A stretch of DNA of 64,000 bases from Tritrichomonas musculus (Eukaryota; Parabasalia; Tritrichomonadida; Tritrichomonadidae). Shown here piece by piece: positions 28,921 through 38,100 of this stretch (positions are counted from its first letter, which is position 1; every line of letters begins with the position of its first letter). The notes under the pieces are model-generated. The model was given only the letters and a program-made list of their open reading frames with translations. It had not been told where the DNA came from and did not search any database. The stretch covers positions 1,116,001-1,180,000 of the forward strand of contig JAPFFF010000001.1 in assembly GCA_039105265.1 (NCBI GenBank). The letters run 5' to 3'. The position numbers and the translations under genes were made by a program.

Positions 28921-30624
28921 TTACCTTAATCTATATTTCTTATCATTATTATTATTGAATGAGCAGTATTGTAAAATTTTTTGATGAAATTCTTGATAAG
29001 TTATGGATCTGAAATTTTTTGCTTTTGCCCATTTTTTAAATTCAGTCCAGGCTTCAAAAGCTACATAACCATTTCTGAATTTTTGTAAGTTTTCCTCAAT
29101 AAATAATTTTTCAGGAGGTTTTGAAAAGTTCATTAAATTCATTCTATCTTGGGTATTAGGAAATTGTGCTGGATTGAAATCAGATAAATCAACAGTCAAG
29201 AAAAAAGTAATTAAATTGTTTTTGAAATCTTGTGTCTTAATAAGATTATGTAAAGGTGTAAAATAGTCTTGACCTGTCATTGGATAACAATTTGTAACAA
29301 TAAATCTTCTATCGTGTTCATCAATTCGAATAGGAGCAGGATTATTTGATAAGAAGATGAAATTGGCAACATTTTCTTTAGATTCAGTATTAATATGTTT
29401 TCCTTCAATAGTAGTGAATCTTTCTGTGATTAATGTTTTTAATCTTTCATGTTGTTGAGGATATTTTCGAATGAGATTATAATCTAACATTTCTGAGCAT
29501 ACCAATAATTTTTTGTTTAAGATTTGTAAATTAAAATTGCTTGTAATATTATCAAAGTTTGCATTTGGATCAGAATATTCACCTAATAATAAACAAATAG
29601 TGTCCGTAAATGTATTTTTCCCACAACCTGGGTGACCAATAATAACTAATGCAGTACCTGTTTTACCATCTGGATGTTGAAAAATAAATGAAATCCATTT
29701 AATGATATAATCATATAATTCTTGATTAGAATTTGCAATAACTCTAAAAATATGATCCAAAAATGGTTGAATCACATTTTGTGTACAAAGAATTAATCTT
29801 GAATAAGGATACCAATGAAAATATGAAAAAATGTTTGGATTATTGGAAAAGAATTTCATATGTTCATAAGTAATGAAATCCATATTCTTTCCAAAGGAAA
29901 CAACATCAAATGCAGTAATTACTTTCTTATTCTTTTTACTAACTTTTGAATACCCTAATTTAATTTGTTTTAATATTGGTGCAAATTGAGTAGGATTTAA
30001 CATTTCTAACGTATTTGATTTTTTAATTATGAAGATTCTGTCAAGTTGAATATAACAACAAACTTTTTTGAAATCAGTAAAGAAATCCCCAACACGAATT
30101 CCAGTAGAAGAATATTTTCTTTCATAATTCTTATATCTAAAAGAGTTTATTGAACAATCTTCACCAAAATCAATTTGAACAAATTGGTTAATTGTATTAT
30201 TGAAATATTTCTCCCAAATAACATTTCTTTGAGATTCTGAGAGTGCATTCAAAATTGGGAAGATCCAATGATTTGAAACTTCTGGATGATTTTCTTGACT
30301 ACAAATTGCTTGAAGATCTTGTTCAGAATTTTCTTGATTAGATAAGTACCAATTTTTCACAATATTATACAAATGGTTAGAATTATATGGAGAACGAAAT
30401 ATATATTTGATAGAATTATTTAAATTTTCAAGTGTTGGTTCAAATAAATTTAACAATCCAACAACATCATCAGGAGACAATTCAATGAGATTTGTATTTA
30501 TTTCAAAATCACGATCATGAAACTCTTGACCTTGATATTGAGGAAAGACATTCTCATTTATATTTTCCATTTGTCTAGCTTCTGGAATTAAGAAATCATC
30601 AGAGAGGAAGGTTGGTTGATTCAT
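28921..30624 (-). CDS. Superfamily 3 (D5-like) helicase
   Basis: 567 residues. The ATPase core shows Walker A GHPGCGKNTF (about 330-339), Walker B KKLLVCSEM, and the SF3 motif NFIFLSNNPAPIRIDEHDRR, with DRRF as in D5/primase-associated helicases of DNA viruses. The N-terminal half may correspond to the primase-linked D5_N region, but I see no clear primase motif. The C-terminus (YVAFEAWTEFKKWAKAKNFR) is winged-helix-like. The start at 30624 (MNQPTFLSDDF) is chosen because CGGTTTTGAC and an Inr lie directly upstream. In an element with its own polymerase it should unwind DNA at replication. Confidence 0.88.
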   Translation of the reverse strand: MNQPTFLSDDFLIPEARQMENINENVFPQYQGQEFHDRDFEINTNLIELSPDDVVGLLNLFEPTLENLNNSIKYIFRSPYNSNHLYNIVKNWYLSNQENSEQDLQAICSQENHPEVSNHWIFPILNALSESQRNVIWEKYFNNTINQFVQIDFGEDCSINSFRYKNYERKYSSTGIRVGDFFTDFKKVCCYIQLDRIFIIKKSNTLEMLNPTQFAPILKQIKLGYSKVSKKNKKVITAFDVVSFGKNMDFITYEHMKFFSNNPNIFSYFHWYPYSRLILCTQNVIQPFLDHIFRVIANSNQELYDYIIKWISFIFQHPDGKTGTALVIIGHPGCGKNTFTDTICLLLGEYSDPNANFDNITSNFNLQILNKKLLVCSEMLDYNLIRKYPQQHERLKTLITERFTTIEGKHINTESKENVANFIFLSNNPAPIRIDEHDRRFIVTNCYPMTGQDYFTPLHNLIKTQDFKNNLITFFLTVDLSDFNPAQFPNTQDRMNLMNFSKPPEKLFIEENLQKFRNGYVAFEAWTEFKKWAKAKNFRSITYQEFHQKILQYCSFNNNNDKKYRLR

Positions 30625-30674
30625 CGATACAAAAATAAAAGTGACTGTCAAAACCGTTTTTCATTTTTTAATTA
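30625..30674. promoter_or_regulatory. Divergent promoter sharing one CGGTTTTGAC box
   Basis: On the minus strand AACGGTTTTGACAGTCACTT leads to the helicase ATG at 30624. On the plus strand the same 50 bp give ACCGTTTTTCATTTTTTAAT before the ATG at 30675. One box, with an Inr on each side, seems to serve both genes. Confidence 0.65.
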
Positions 30675-31220
30675 ATGTCAAGTGATAATGAATTACCTCT
30701 ACACTATTCAACTGGGGGTTCACCTCAATATCAATTATCACCAAACATGCAAAATTTAAATAATAGTTTTCAAAACTTTGTTGTCAATAATGAAATTGAT
30801 GAATGGGAAATCGACCGTGATTTTAATGAACCTCAACCAATAAATACATCAACGTCTCCAAACGAAGAAGAATTTTATGCAGGAATTAATCAAATTGTAG
30901 AAAAACAATTAGAAGAACATCCAGCAAATCCAAACCGTCATGGAAATCCAAGACCTCCAGATTGGGGAGATGAATTAGAGACAAGACTCAACAAAAGAAA
31001 AAGGTTTGAAGATTTTTTAAAAATTCTTGATAAAAATAGAGAATATCCAAGTGACGAAATTGTCTATTTGTACAATAAATTTTTTCATACACAAATTTCA
31101 AAAAAAGGATTTGGTCAATTAGGAAATGTGAAAAAATATTTTAAATCCAAAAGAAGAAAAATTTTTGGAGAAAGATTGACCGTATATCTCAGAAAAAAGA
31201 AATTTTTGGAAATTTTATAG
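30675..31220 (+). CDS. Element protein with basic, DNA-binding-like C-terminus
   Basis: 181 residues. The first 100 are Asn/Gln/Pro-rich and look disordered. The last 60 form a basic helical domain (VYLYNKFFHTQISKKGFGQL, then KSKRRKIFGERLTVYLRKKK) that could be a winged helix of the type found at primase-helicase C-termini. It is divergent from the SF3 helicase, and a replication-accessory role is inference. No family match is claimed. Confidence 0.55.
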   Translation: MSSDNELPLHYSTGGSPQYQLSPNMQNLNNSFQNFVVNNEIDEWEIDRDFNEPQPINTSTSPNEEEFYAGINQIVEKQLEEHPANPNRHGNPRPPDWGDELETRLNKRKRFEDFLKILDKNREYPSDEIVYLYNKFFHTQISKKGFGQLGNVKKYFKSKRRKIFGERLTVYLRKKKFLEIL

Positions 31221-31261
31221 TCCGCAATTAGTCCGCACTTAGTCCGCAATTAGTCCGGACA
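31219..31261 (+). repeat. Four tandem 11-bp units
   Basis: TAGTCCGCAAT, TAGTCCGCACT, TAGTCCGCAAT and TAGTCCGGAC follow each other without gaps directly at the stop codon of the previous gene. Each contains AGTCCG. This could be a binding-site array or a replication iteron in the replication-gene cluster. Confidence 0.7.
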
Positions 31262-31325
31262 AACCAAAAATTTTTACTCACAAAAAGTTTAATAAAAATT
31301 TTAATTCAAAAAGTTCATTTTTTAA

Positions 31326-31589
31326 ATGCAGGGCCAACAAAGTTTACCTAGTGAAAAACAAAAAGAATTAATAAATTTGTTAAAATTCACTAGAGGTGAA
31401 ATTGAAAAAACTTGTGATCAAATGATCAAAATGACTGAGGAATTCTTTGATCAAGAAATTGATTTAAAAAATGATTCTCGTCCAGAGAGACAAGAACAAT
31501 TACATTCTTTACTAATAACAGTTGGGATTTTAGCAACTTCCAACAGAAAGAATTTCCAAAAATTGGAAGAAACGTTAAATAATAAATAA
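31326..31589 (+). CDS. Small helical element protein
   Basis: 87 residues, MQGQQSLPSEKQKELINLLK, then a helical middle and SLLITVGILATSNRKNFQKL. It is preceded by TTCATTTTTTAA, an Inr-like word, before the ATG. No recognised domain. Confidence 0.5.
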   Translation: MQGQQSLPSEKQKELINLLKFTRGEIEKTCDQMIKMTEEFFDQEIDLKNDSRPERQEQLHSLLITVGILATSNRKNFQKLEETLNNK

Positions 31590-31625
31590 ACATAACCGTT
31601 TTTTAAACCGCTTTCATTTTTATTT

Positions 31626-31886
31626 ATGACTGTTACTGAACAAGACCTTGAATTAGAATTTAGAAAATTGTTTAAAAATGATATCGTGTCTGATTTCCGA
31701 CATTTAAAGTTATTTTTCATGTTCAAATTAAATGTTATGATCAATGATCTTGAAAATAACAATCTTGATCGATTTAAGAAAGAAGTTCATAACACACCAT
31801 TTGTTTTCTCAACAATGATTGAACATGATTTCTTTGATAAGATTCAAATCTACAATTCAAGAGAGAAAATTTTAACTACTCCTTAA
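31626..31886 (+). CDS. Small helical element protein
   Basis: 86 residues (MTVTEQDLELEFRKLFKNDI onward) with Phe-rich amphipathic helices. Upstream are TAACCG (31593), AAACCG and then TTTCATTTTTATTT before the ATG, the usual box and Inr arrangement in the reverse orientation. Function unknown. Confidence 0.5.
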   Translation: MTVTEQDLELEFRKLFKNDIVSDFRHLKLFFMFKLNVMINDLENNNLDRFKKEVHNTPFVFSTMIEHDFFDKIQIYNSREKILTTP

Positions 31887-31925
31887 TAAATAAAAAAGAG
31901 ATTAAATTTGTTTATTTAATTTTTT

Positions 31926-32717
31926 TTAAAGTCCAACTGAGTCAGAGTCTGAATGAAAATTTTCAGTTTGAAATTTGGTTTGATTTTTGCAAAAGATAAT
32001 TCCAAGAGCAAAAGTCATAAGAATTATTAATGGAATAGATACTGATAAACCTATTATTTTTGATACATTCTTTTGTTCAATATCTGATGGAGAGAAGGGA
32101 TATGAGAAATTGAAAAAATAGGATTCAGAGAATTGATCTGATATAGTGAATTGAAAAGATGGTGAACGTGATAGTGAACGTGATGGTGAAATTGATGGTG
32201 AAATTGATGGGCGGAATGTTGGTGAAATTGATGGTGAACGTGATGGTGAAATTGATGGTGAACGTGATGGGCGATTTGTTGGAGATAAAGATGGCACGGA
32301 TTCATGTCTTAAATATGCAATACCTCGAAATTGGACGCTTCTATGTTGTTGAACATTAATAATAATATTTGTTAGCATTAGGGGAAATTCATTTGATTCA
32401 AAAACAATTATCCAATCTTTTTCAACATTGGAATATTCATTGATGAGATATTTTTGAGAATTCCAAAATAGTTCGGCCTCATCATGATTGGTAGAATTTT
32501 TTCCTATGATCCAAAATTTCCTAGCAGTAAATGATTGTTTAAGTGTTAAATTGTTTGTTGTTGCATAATTTGTCCAACATTGTAATTCATCATTTGGTAT
32601 AACTGATTTCCATTCTCCATTAACAATTTCCCAATCAAAACAAGAAATCCATTCAGCATCATCAGGTATTCCTTCAATTGATGGTCGATTAATGAGTATC
32701 AAAAAGATAACGAACAT
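31926..32717 (-). CDS. Type I membrane protein with Ser-Pro-Arg repeats
   Basis: 263 residues. A short hydrophobic start (MFVIFLILI) may be a signal peptide. An ectodomain with Cys, Trp and several N-glycosylation sites (NLT, NST) follows to about 140. Residues 144-187 are a repeat of Ser-Pro-Ser-Arg/Ile units (SPSISPSRSPSISP), like a mucin-type stalk. One membrane helix (IIGLSVSIPLIILMTFALGI) precedes a short acidic tail. On the minus strand TTCATTTTTATTAAATG gives the Inr and start. It could be displayed on host or particle membranes; this is inference. Confidence 0.7.
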   Translation of the reverse strand: MFVIFLILINRPSIEGIPDDAEWISCFDWEIVNGEWKSVIPNDELQCWTNYATTNNLTLKQSFTARKFWIIGKNSTNHDEAELFWNSQKYLINEYSNVEKDWIIVFESNEFPLMLTNIIINVQQHRSVQFRGIAYLRHESVPSLSPTNRPSRSPSISPSRSPSISPTFRPSISPSISPSRSLSRSPSFQFTISDQFSESYFFNFSYPFSPSDIEQKNVSKIIGLSVSIPLIILMTFALGIIFCKNQTKFQTENFHSDSDSVGL

Positions 32718-32768
32718 TTAATAAAAATGAAAGCGGTTAAAACGGTTATGTCAGACCATTTTTTATTA
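32718..32768. promoter_or_regulatory. Divergent promoter, CGGTTA/CAGACC variant
   Basis: AACGGTTATGTCAGACCATT from 32741 runs into TTTTATTA and the ATG at 32769. It resembles GACAGACCATTATTTTTA before 34813 and 35136. The minus-strand side has TTCATTTTTATTAA before the membrane protein start. Confidence 0.6.
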
Positions 32769-33074
32769 ATGCAAACAAGTGATAGTGACGACGGTTGGGA
32801 TACAATGCATGAATCCATAGAAGAATCAAAAAGTCAAAATGAAATGTTTAAAATGAACATTGGCAGCTTGGAAGAAACAAGGGAGAAAATAAAAGAAACG
32901 ATGGATGGCCTAAAGGAGATTCTGGTTTCACAAATCAACCTCCAATATCAATTCCAAACATTTCAGAAAGCTCTCAATAAGAAAATGAATGAAATCAAGA
33001 AATTGGTTGATCCGTCTCGACTAGAATTAAAACAAAAATTGGAAGAACTCCAAGAAATAATTAACAAAGGTTAA
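32769..33074 (+). CDS. Coiled-coil element protein
   Basis: 101 residues, MQTSDSDDGWDTMHESIEES, followed by a long heptad-patterned helix to the end (LELKQKLEELQEIINKG). The longest frame starts 14 codons earlier, but those codons are the promoter box itself, so I choose this Met. Function unknown. Confidence 0.55.
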   Translation: MQTSDSDDGWDTMHESIEESKSQNEMFKMNIGSLEETREKIKETMDGLKEILVSQINLQYQFQTFQKALNKKMNEIKKLVDPSRLELKQKLEELQEIINKG

Positions 33075-33094
33075 ATAAATAAAGAAATAATTTT

Positions 33095-33382
33095 TTACTC
33101 TTTCAATATTACTGATAATTTTATTTTTTTCGGCGTGGTTGATTTTTTTTGTTCGATGAAGTTGATTAAGGTTTGAGTGTTTTGAATTACTTCAGCTTTT
33201 TTGGATTCATATTTTTGTTTCTCTTTCTCTAATTCCTCTAGGAAACTTTCATAATCAGGATCATTCTTCAATTTCATAATCTCTATATCTAATTCTTCAA
33301 CAGTATGTATTTGTCTAATTAATTCATCAATTGAACTATTCAAATTTTCTTTGAGTAGATTCAAACTATGAGTAGGTAACAT
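33095..33382 (-). CDS. Coiled-coil element protein
   Basis: 95 residues, MLPTHSLNLLKENLNSSIDE, a Glu/Lys coiled coil with a basic end (PKKIKLSVILKE). It is convergent with 32769-33074 (20 bp apart) and divergent from 33421. Function unknown. Confidence 0.55.
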   Translation of the reverse strand: MLPTHSLNLLKENLNSSIDELIRQIHTVEELDIEIMKLKNDPDYESFLEELEKEKQKYESKKAEVIQNTQTLINFIEQKKSTTPKKIKLSVILKE

Positions 33383-33420
33383 TTAAAAAAATGAATAACG
33401 GTTTTGACACTTCACTTTTT
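33383..33420. promoter_or_regulatory. CGGTTTTGAC-class divergent promoter
   Basis: TAACGGTTTTGACACTTCAC from 33396 is followed by TTTTT and the ATG at 33421. TAACGG also fits the general Myb-site pattern (YAACNG). The minus-strand gene starts at 33382. Confidence 0.7.
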
Positions 33421-33825
33421 ATGAAGAGAGTTCCTCAAGTTGTATTTCAAAAATTAATAGAGGACAAGAAAGATAAACTTAAAAAATCAATGAGAGAATT
33501 CTATGATGCTATGAATCGTTTGGCTGAAGCAAAAGTAAAAGAGAAAGATATTTATTTTTGTCAAAGGTATAATGGTGAAGATTTACGCAACTTAAGAATT
33601 CTCAAAAAAGATATCGAAGATATACAAATTGATTCAATTATTGAAGATCATGAAAAAATAAGAACTGACCTTGAAACAGAAGAGAAATCAGCATGGAAAG
33701 AATATCAAGATAGTTTTAATCAATACAAAGTTCAAAAAAGAGCTTTAATAGCTGAAATGAGTTCTTTTCAAAAATTTCTAATGGATGATGATGAGTCCCT
33801 TCATGATTCAATAATAAACATTTGA
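33421..33825 (+). CDS. Coiled-coil element protein
   Basis: 134 residues, MKRVPQVVFQKLIEDKKDKL onward, charged and helical through to an acidic end. The longest frame begins ten codons upstream, in the promoter box; the box-to-ATG spacing in sister genes supports this Met. Function unknown. Confidence 0.55.
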   Translation: MKRVPQVVFQKLIEDKKDKLKKSMREFYDAMNRLAEAKVKEKDIYFCQRYNGEDLRNLRILKKDIEDIQIDSIIEDHEKIRTDLETEEKSAWKEYQDSFNQYKVQKRALIAEMSSFQKFLMDDDESLHDSIINI

Positions 33826-33870
33826 ATTTAATTTATCTTTTTATTTTTTTATCCTCTTACAAAAACAAAA

Positions 33871-34578
33871 ATGATAGTAGAGCCAATAAATGAAAATTAT
33901 GAATGGTTACAATATAATGAACATTTACGGATTATACGTTCAAAGAAAGATAATATGTTTCAAGCAAATAGTATAATTAGTGCTTGTCAATCAACAAAGA
34001 AAATTAAGCATTGGAATGAAAATAAACAAACAAAGGAGTTATTTCAATTTATTTCTGAGTCAGTCGGAATTCCGCCCGACCAAAAGTTATTAGAAAATCG
34101 ACCAAATTTACCGAATAATTTGAAAGGAATTTATGTTCATAAATTATTAGTAAATCATATAGCAATTTGGGCTTCACCTACTTATTCATTTTTTGTTCTA
34201 AAATTATTAGATGAGTATTTTGAAAAACAAAGACTTGAACAAAAACCAAGATTAGTACCTAAAAATAGAGAATATGATTATAAATTCTTAATTTGGTTAG
34301 AAGAATTAAAAGATAATCCAGAAAAAGTTAAATTACATTTAGTCAAACGTCATAAAGATTATTATCGTGATATCAAACCAAAAGAAAAAAATCAATGGTA
34401 TTTCAAAGATAATATGCCAATAGCTATGACACCAAATAGAGATATAAAAGATATTATTCGTAAGAATTTTGGTACAAATGATGTTTCAATTTATAGTTCT
34501 ATCATTACTGCTTCAAAAACATGTTTAGATAAATTAAAGAGGTTAATAGATGAATTTTTTAGTCATTATCAGGAATGA
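33871..34578 (+). CDS. KilA-N domain DNA-binding protein
   Basis: 235 residues. Residues 1-125 match the KilA-N fold: EWLQYNEHLRIIRSKKDNMF, the helix pair around SIISACQSTKKIKHWNENKQ, then GIYVHKLLVNHIAIWASPTY and FFVLKLLDEYFEK. KilA-N proteins are DNA-binding regulators of phages and large DNA viruses and also occur in mobile elements of trichomonads. The C-terminal 110 residues are charged (FLIWLEELKDNPEKVKLHLV) and resemble the partner domains often found after KilA-N. A role in controlling the element's genes is inferred. Its 3' end overlaps the convergent gene by 20 bp. Confidence 0.88.
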   Translation: MIVEPINENYEWLQYNEHLRIIRSKKDNMFQANSIISACQSTKKIKHWNENKQTKELFQFISESVGIPPDQKLLENRPNLPNNLKGIYVHKLLVNHIAIWASPTYSFFVLKLLDEYFEKQRLEQKPRLVPKNREYDYKFLIWLEELKDNPEKVKLHLVKRHKDYYRDIKPKEKNQWYFKDNMPIAMTPNRDIKDIIRKNFGTNDVSIYSSIITASKTCLDKLKRLIDEFFSHYQE

Positions 34579-34765
34579 GAGATAAAAATTCTTCAAATTT
34601 TTGTTCAAAATGTTCTTGACTCATTCGATAATCTTCTTCTAGATCATGTAATGAACCATATTCTGATCCTCGATCTTTCCAATAATAATATTTTTCTTCA
34701 AGTTCTTTAACACTTTTGAATGCTTCTTTAACTTCATCAAATGCTTTCTTTAATTGGTCAGACAT
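34559..34765 (-). CDS. Small acidic coiled-coil element protein
   Basis: 68 residues, MSDQLKKAFDEVKEAFKSVK, then an acidic end (EQKFEEFLSLIPDND). TTCATTTTTATAAATG forms its Inr and start, as at 26236. Function unknown. Confidence 0.5.
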   Translation of the reverse strand: MSDQLKKAFDEVKEAFKSVKELEEKYYYWKDRGSEYGSLHDLEEDYRMSQEHFEQKFEEFLSLIPDND

Positions 34766-34812
34766 TTATAAAAATGAAATAAAAAACGGTTTTGACAGAC
34801 CATTATTTTTAA
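34766..34812. promoter_or_regulatory. CGGTTTTGAC-class divergent promoter
   Basis: AACGGTTTTGACAGACCATT from 34785 runs into ATTTTTAA and the ATG at 34813. The opposite side holds the Inr of the minus-strand gene. Confidence 0.7.
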
Positions 34813-35073
34813 ATGAGTGAACCTGACTTTTTCGAAGAGAAGAAAAAGATTGATGATCAAACAAGAGATTTTCTATCGAATGTTCGAAATGATTTGAATA
34901 TAACGAAAGTTCTCATGCAAAAAATAAATTCTCAACTTGATGAATTAACATCAAGATTGGAACGTTTAGAAAGTTCTGTCCAAAGAATTGATCGAAAAGT
35001 TGCTGAACGTGGTGTTCAAGTTGAACAATTAATAAAAGACGTTTTCATTCTTCAATTAACCAAACCTAAATAA
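34813..35073 (+). CDS. Coiled-coil element protein
   Basis: 86 residues with a textbook heptad region (KINSQLDELTSRLERLESSV, then DRKVAERGVQVEQLIKDVFI). It lies just upstream of the polymerase gene with an identical promoter box. Function unknown; oligomerisation is likely. Confidence 0.55.
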   Translation: MSEPDFFEEKKKIDDQTRDFLSNVRNDLNITKVLMQKINSQLDELTSRLERLESSVQRIDRKVAERGVQVEQLIKDVFILQLTKPK

Positions 35074-35135
35074 ACATTTTCTTTTTAATTAACGGTTTTG
35101 ACAGACCATTATTTTTATTGTAAAAGAAAGTTAAC
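35074..35135 (+). promoter_or_regulatory. CGGTTTTGAC-class promoter of the polymerase gene
   Basis: TAACGGTTTTGACAGACCAT from 35089 is followed by TATTTTTATT and the ATG at 35136. The box is identical over 20 bases to the one before 34813. Confidence 0.7.
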
Positions 35136-38100
35136 ATGACAACAACCATTAGAGCGAATCCTAACAGATTAATGGAGATTTATAATCTTTTAACGAATGG
35201 TAAGGAAACATTTAAAGAATTCTCGAAAAAGAATGGGGATCGGAGTAAAGAAATATTAAATGAGTATATTATACAAAAAGTCAAAGAAAATGGTTATGAC
35301 GGAAAATTGAATGGGGATTCAATATTTTGGTTCGTTAAAGGTTTAACTCATTCAAATCTCCCTCAATATTTAAATCAACCACCAGAAAAAGAATTTACTG
35401 AACCCCCACCCCCACCATCAACACCAAGTGAGCTAGAGAAAACAAATTTACGTGAAATCATAGAAAAAGCACCGCCTAATGTACCTTTGAGAAAATTAGT
35501 TCCACCTCCTGAGCCAAAATCAAATGAATATGAACCAAAAAGAACAACTGATCCTTATTTCTTAAATATTCAGAATTCAATTAGACCTCATTCAAAAGAT
35601 GATTCATTTATTCAATTCATGAAAATTAATAATGAAAATGATCAAGATAGAATTGTTGATGGTTATATAAAAATGTTAAATGATTCACCAACTGATTGGA
35701 GAATTAATTTTGAACAATTAAATGATTATGGTCGAAAGAAATTATTTCCATTCTTACGAAAGAAATTTGAAAATGAAATAGGTGAATTAGCTGCAACAGA
35801 AAAATATAAATTATCTTATTCAGTTGGAGGCCAATGGCATTCTGTACCTTTAAATGGAAAAACTTATGAAGAATTATTAAAGAATTTAACAGAAGAGAAT
35901 TTCATTTATCAAATTGAAAAGAATCCAGGTTGGGAATATGATTTAGAAGGTCAAAGATTACCTGAATTTTCATTATTTTCTCAAATCAAATTTAGTATAT
36001 TAAAACATCCAAAACATAAAAATACAGTCGATGGAGGATTCTTTAAATATTTATTAAAACCTGGTTGTCCAAAAGTATTAATTGATTACCTCGTTCGATT
36101 ACAAATATTTGATAGTTTAATTAATGAAAAGACAAAGAAAATAAAAGAAGAATTAAATGATTGTTGTTTCATTTATGCTTTACAACAAACTGGAAATTAT
36201 TCAGAATCATTATTAAATCAAATTAGATTAAGGATTCAAAATAGATATTTATCACAAAGTAGTATTAATCATTTATGTGAAGAATTTAATATTCATCTTA
36301 ATTTAACTTATATTGATGATAATTCTGTTGCTCAAAAACAATCTGTACGTTCAATGGATAAAGGTAAAAGAAAAACATATATGGGTATACAAAAAGCTGA
36401 ACCAGAACGAACTCATAAATTCAATGTATATCAAAAACATTATTTCATCGAAGAGAAGACACCATTTACATATTATTATATCAAAAATATTGAAAAGTTA
36501 GATGAAGACAAATATAATAAAGATTGGATTACAGATCATTGGACAAAAGGTAGATCATTCATAACTTCTTCAAACTTGATTAGAGAATTATTTAAGAAAA
36601 ATTATTTCATTCCAATTAATTATTCACAAGAACATTTATTACATTCAATATTTTATAATGAAATTGATCAAGATATTTCAAATACTACATTAGAATATAA
36701 AGATGAATATTGTTGTAAATTAATTGAACCAAAAACAAAAATAATCAAACAAGTAGAAACTTCTTATTGGTTTTGTGATTTTGAATCTGATACAAGTTCA
36801 AAAATTCATATTCCATTCTTATGTTGTTTACATTCATTAGATGGGAAAATTAAGAAAGAATTCTTAGGTGAAAAATGTAATATAAATCTATTGAAATATC
36901 TACCTACTGATTCAATTTGTTATTTTCATAATTTGGCTTATGATATTAGAATGATTTTACAAAACAATAATCAAAATATAAAAATATTATCATCAATTAT
37001 TAAAGGAAATCAATGTTTTAATATGACTTTGAAATTTGAAAACAAAAAGATAACATTTAAAGATAGTTATCCAATTTTCTCTTGCCGGCTTTCCAGCCTT
37101 CCATTAATGTTTAATATTCCTTGTGAAAAAGAAATTTTCCCATATAAATATTATACATTTGAAAGATTAAGAACAAATAAAGGTCAAATTAATGAAGCAG
37201 GTAAAGAAGAAGATAAAACATGGACTGAACAAGATTATCAATTATTTCGTTCAAATATTAACAAAATTAAGGGATGTCGTTTAAGTAATAATGAATTTGA
37301 TATGTGGAAATATGCATTATTTTATTGTCATCAAGATGTTCGAATATTAAGAGAAAGTTTTGTTAAATTTAGACAAGGTTTCATTCAAGATTTCAAAATT
37401 GATCCATTCAAATATATTTCAATTTCATCTTTAGCTAATGATGTATTTAATCATAAAGTTTATTATGGTCATGATTTATATTCAGTAGGTGGAATTGTTA
37501 GGAAATTTTGTTCATATGCTGTTTATGGTGGTAGATGTATGACTGCTTATAACAAAAAGTGGCATATCACTGAAAAATTAGCAGATTTTGACGCAGTTAG
37601 TTTATATCCTTCAGCAATTCATAGATTATATACCGTTCAAGGAAAACCAGTAGTAATATCCAAAACAGAATTAAATTATGAATTTTTATCAAAACAAGGT
37701 GCATATATAGTAGAAATTTTAGTTACTGGAATTCATAAACATTATCCATTTCCATTAATCGTTAAGAAAACAAAAGATGGTAACCTTAATGATGATAAAT
37801 TCGATAAACCTTTCAAAATGATTGTCGATAATATTTATTTAGAAGATCTCATTGAATTTCAAAAAATAGATTTTGAACTTGTTCGTGGTTATTATTGGCC
37901 TGGAAAAAGAGAATATCATATCCAAAAAGAAATTCAAAAAATATTTGAGAAAAGATTAGAATATAAAAGTCAAGACAATCCTTTACAAAATTTATATAAA
38001 TTAATTATGAATAGTTGTTATGGTAAAACTATCGAAAGACCTATTGAAAAAGATTTTAAATACATTAATGATCAAGATACTTTAGATAATTATTGGATCA

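Noticed and set aside
31219-31261. CRISPR-like array
   Set aside because: The units are 11 bp without spacers; this is a tandem repeat only.
32054-32359. His-rich and Met-Val-rich frames opposite the membrane protein
   Set aside because: They are antisense or shifted readings of the Ser-Pro-Arg repeat region.
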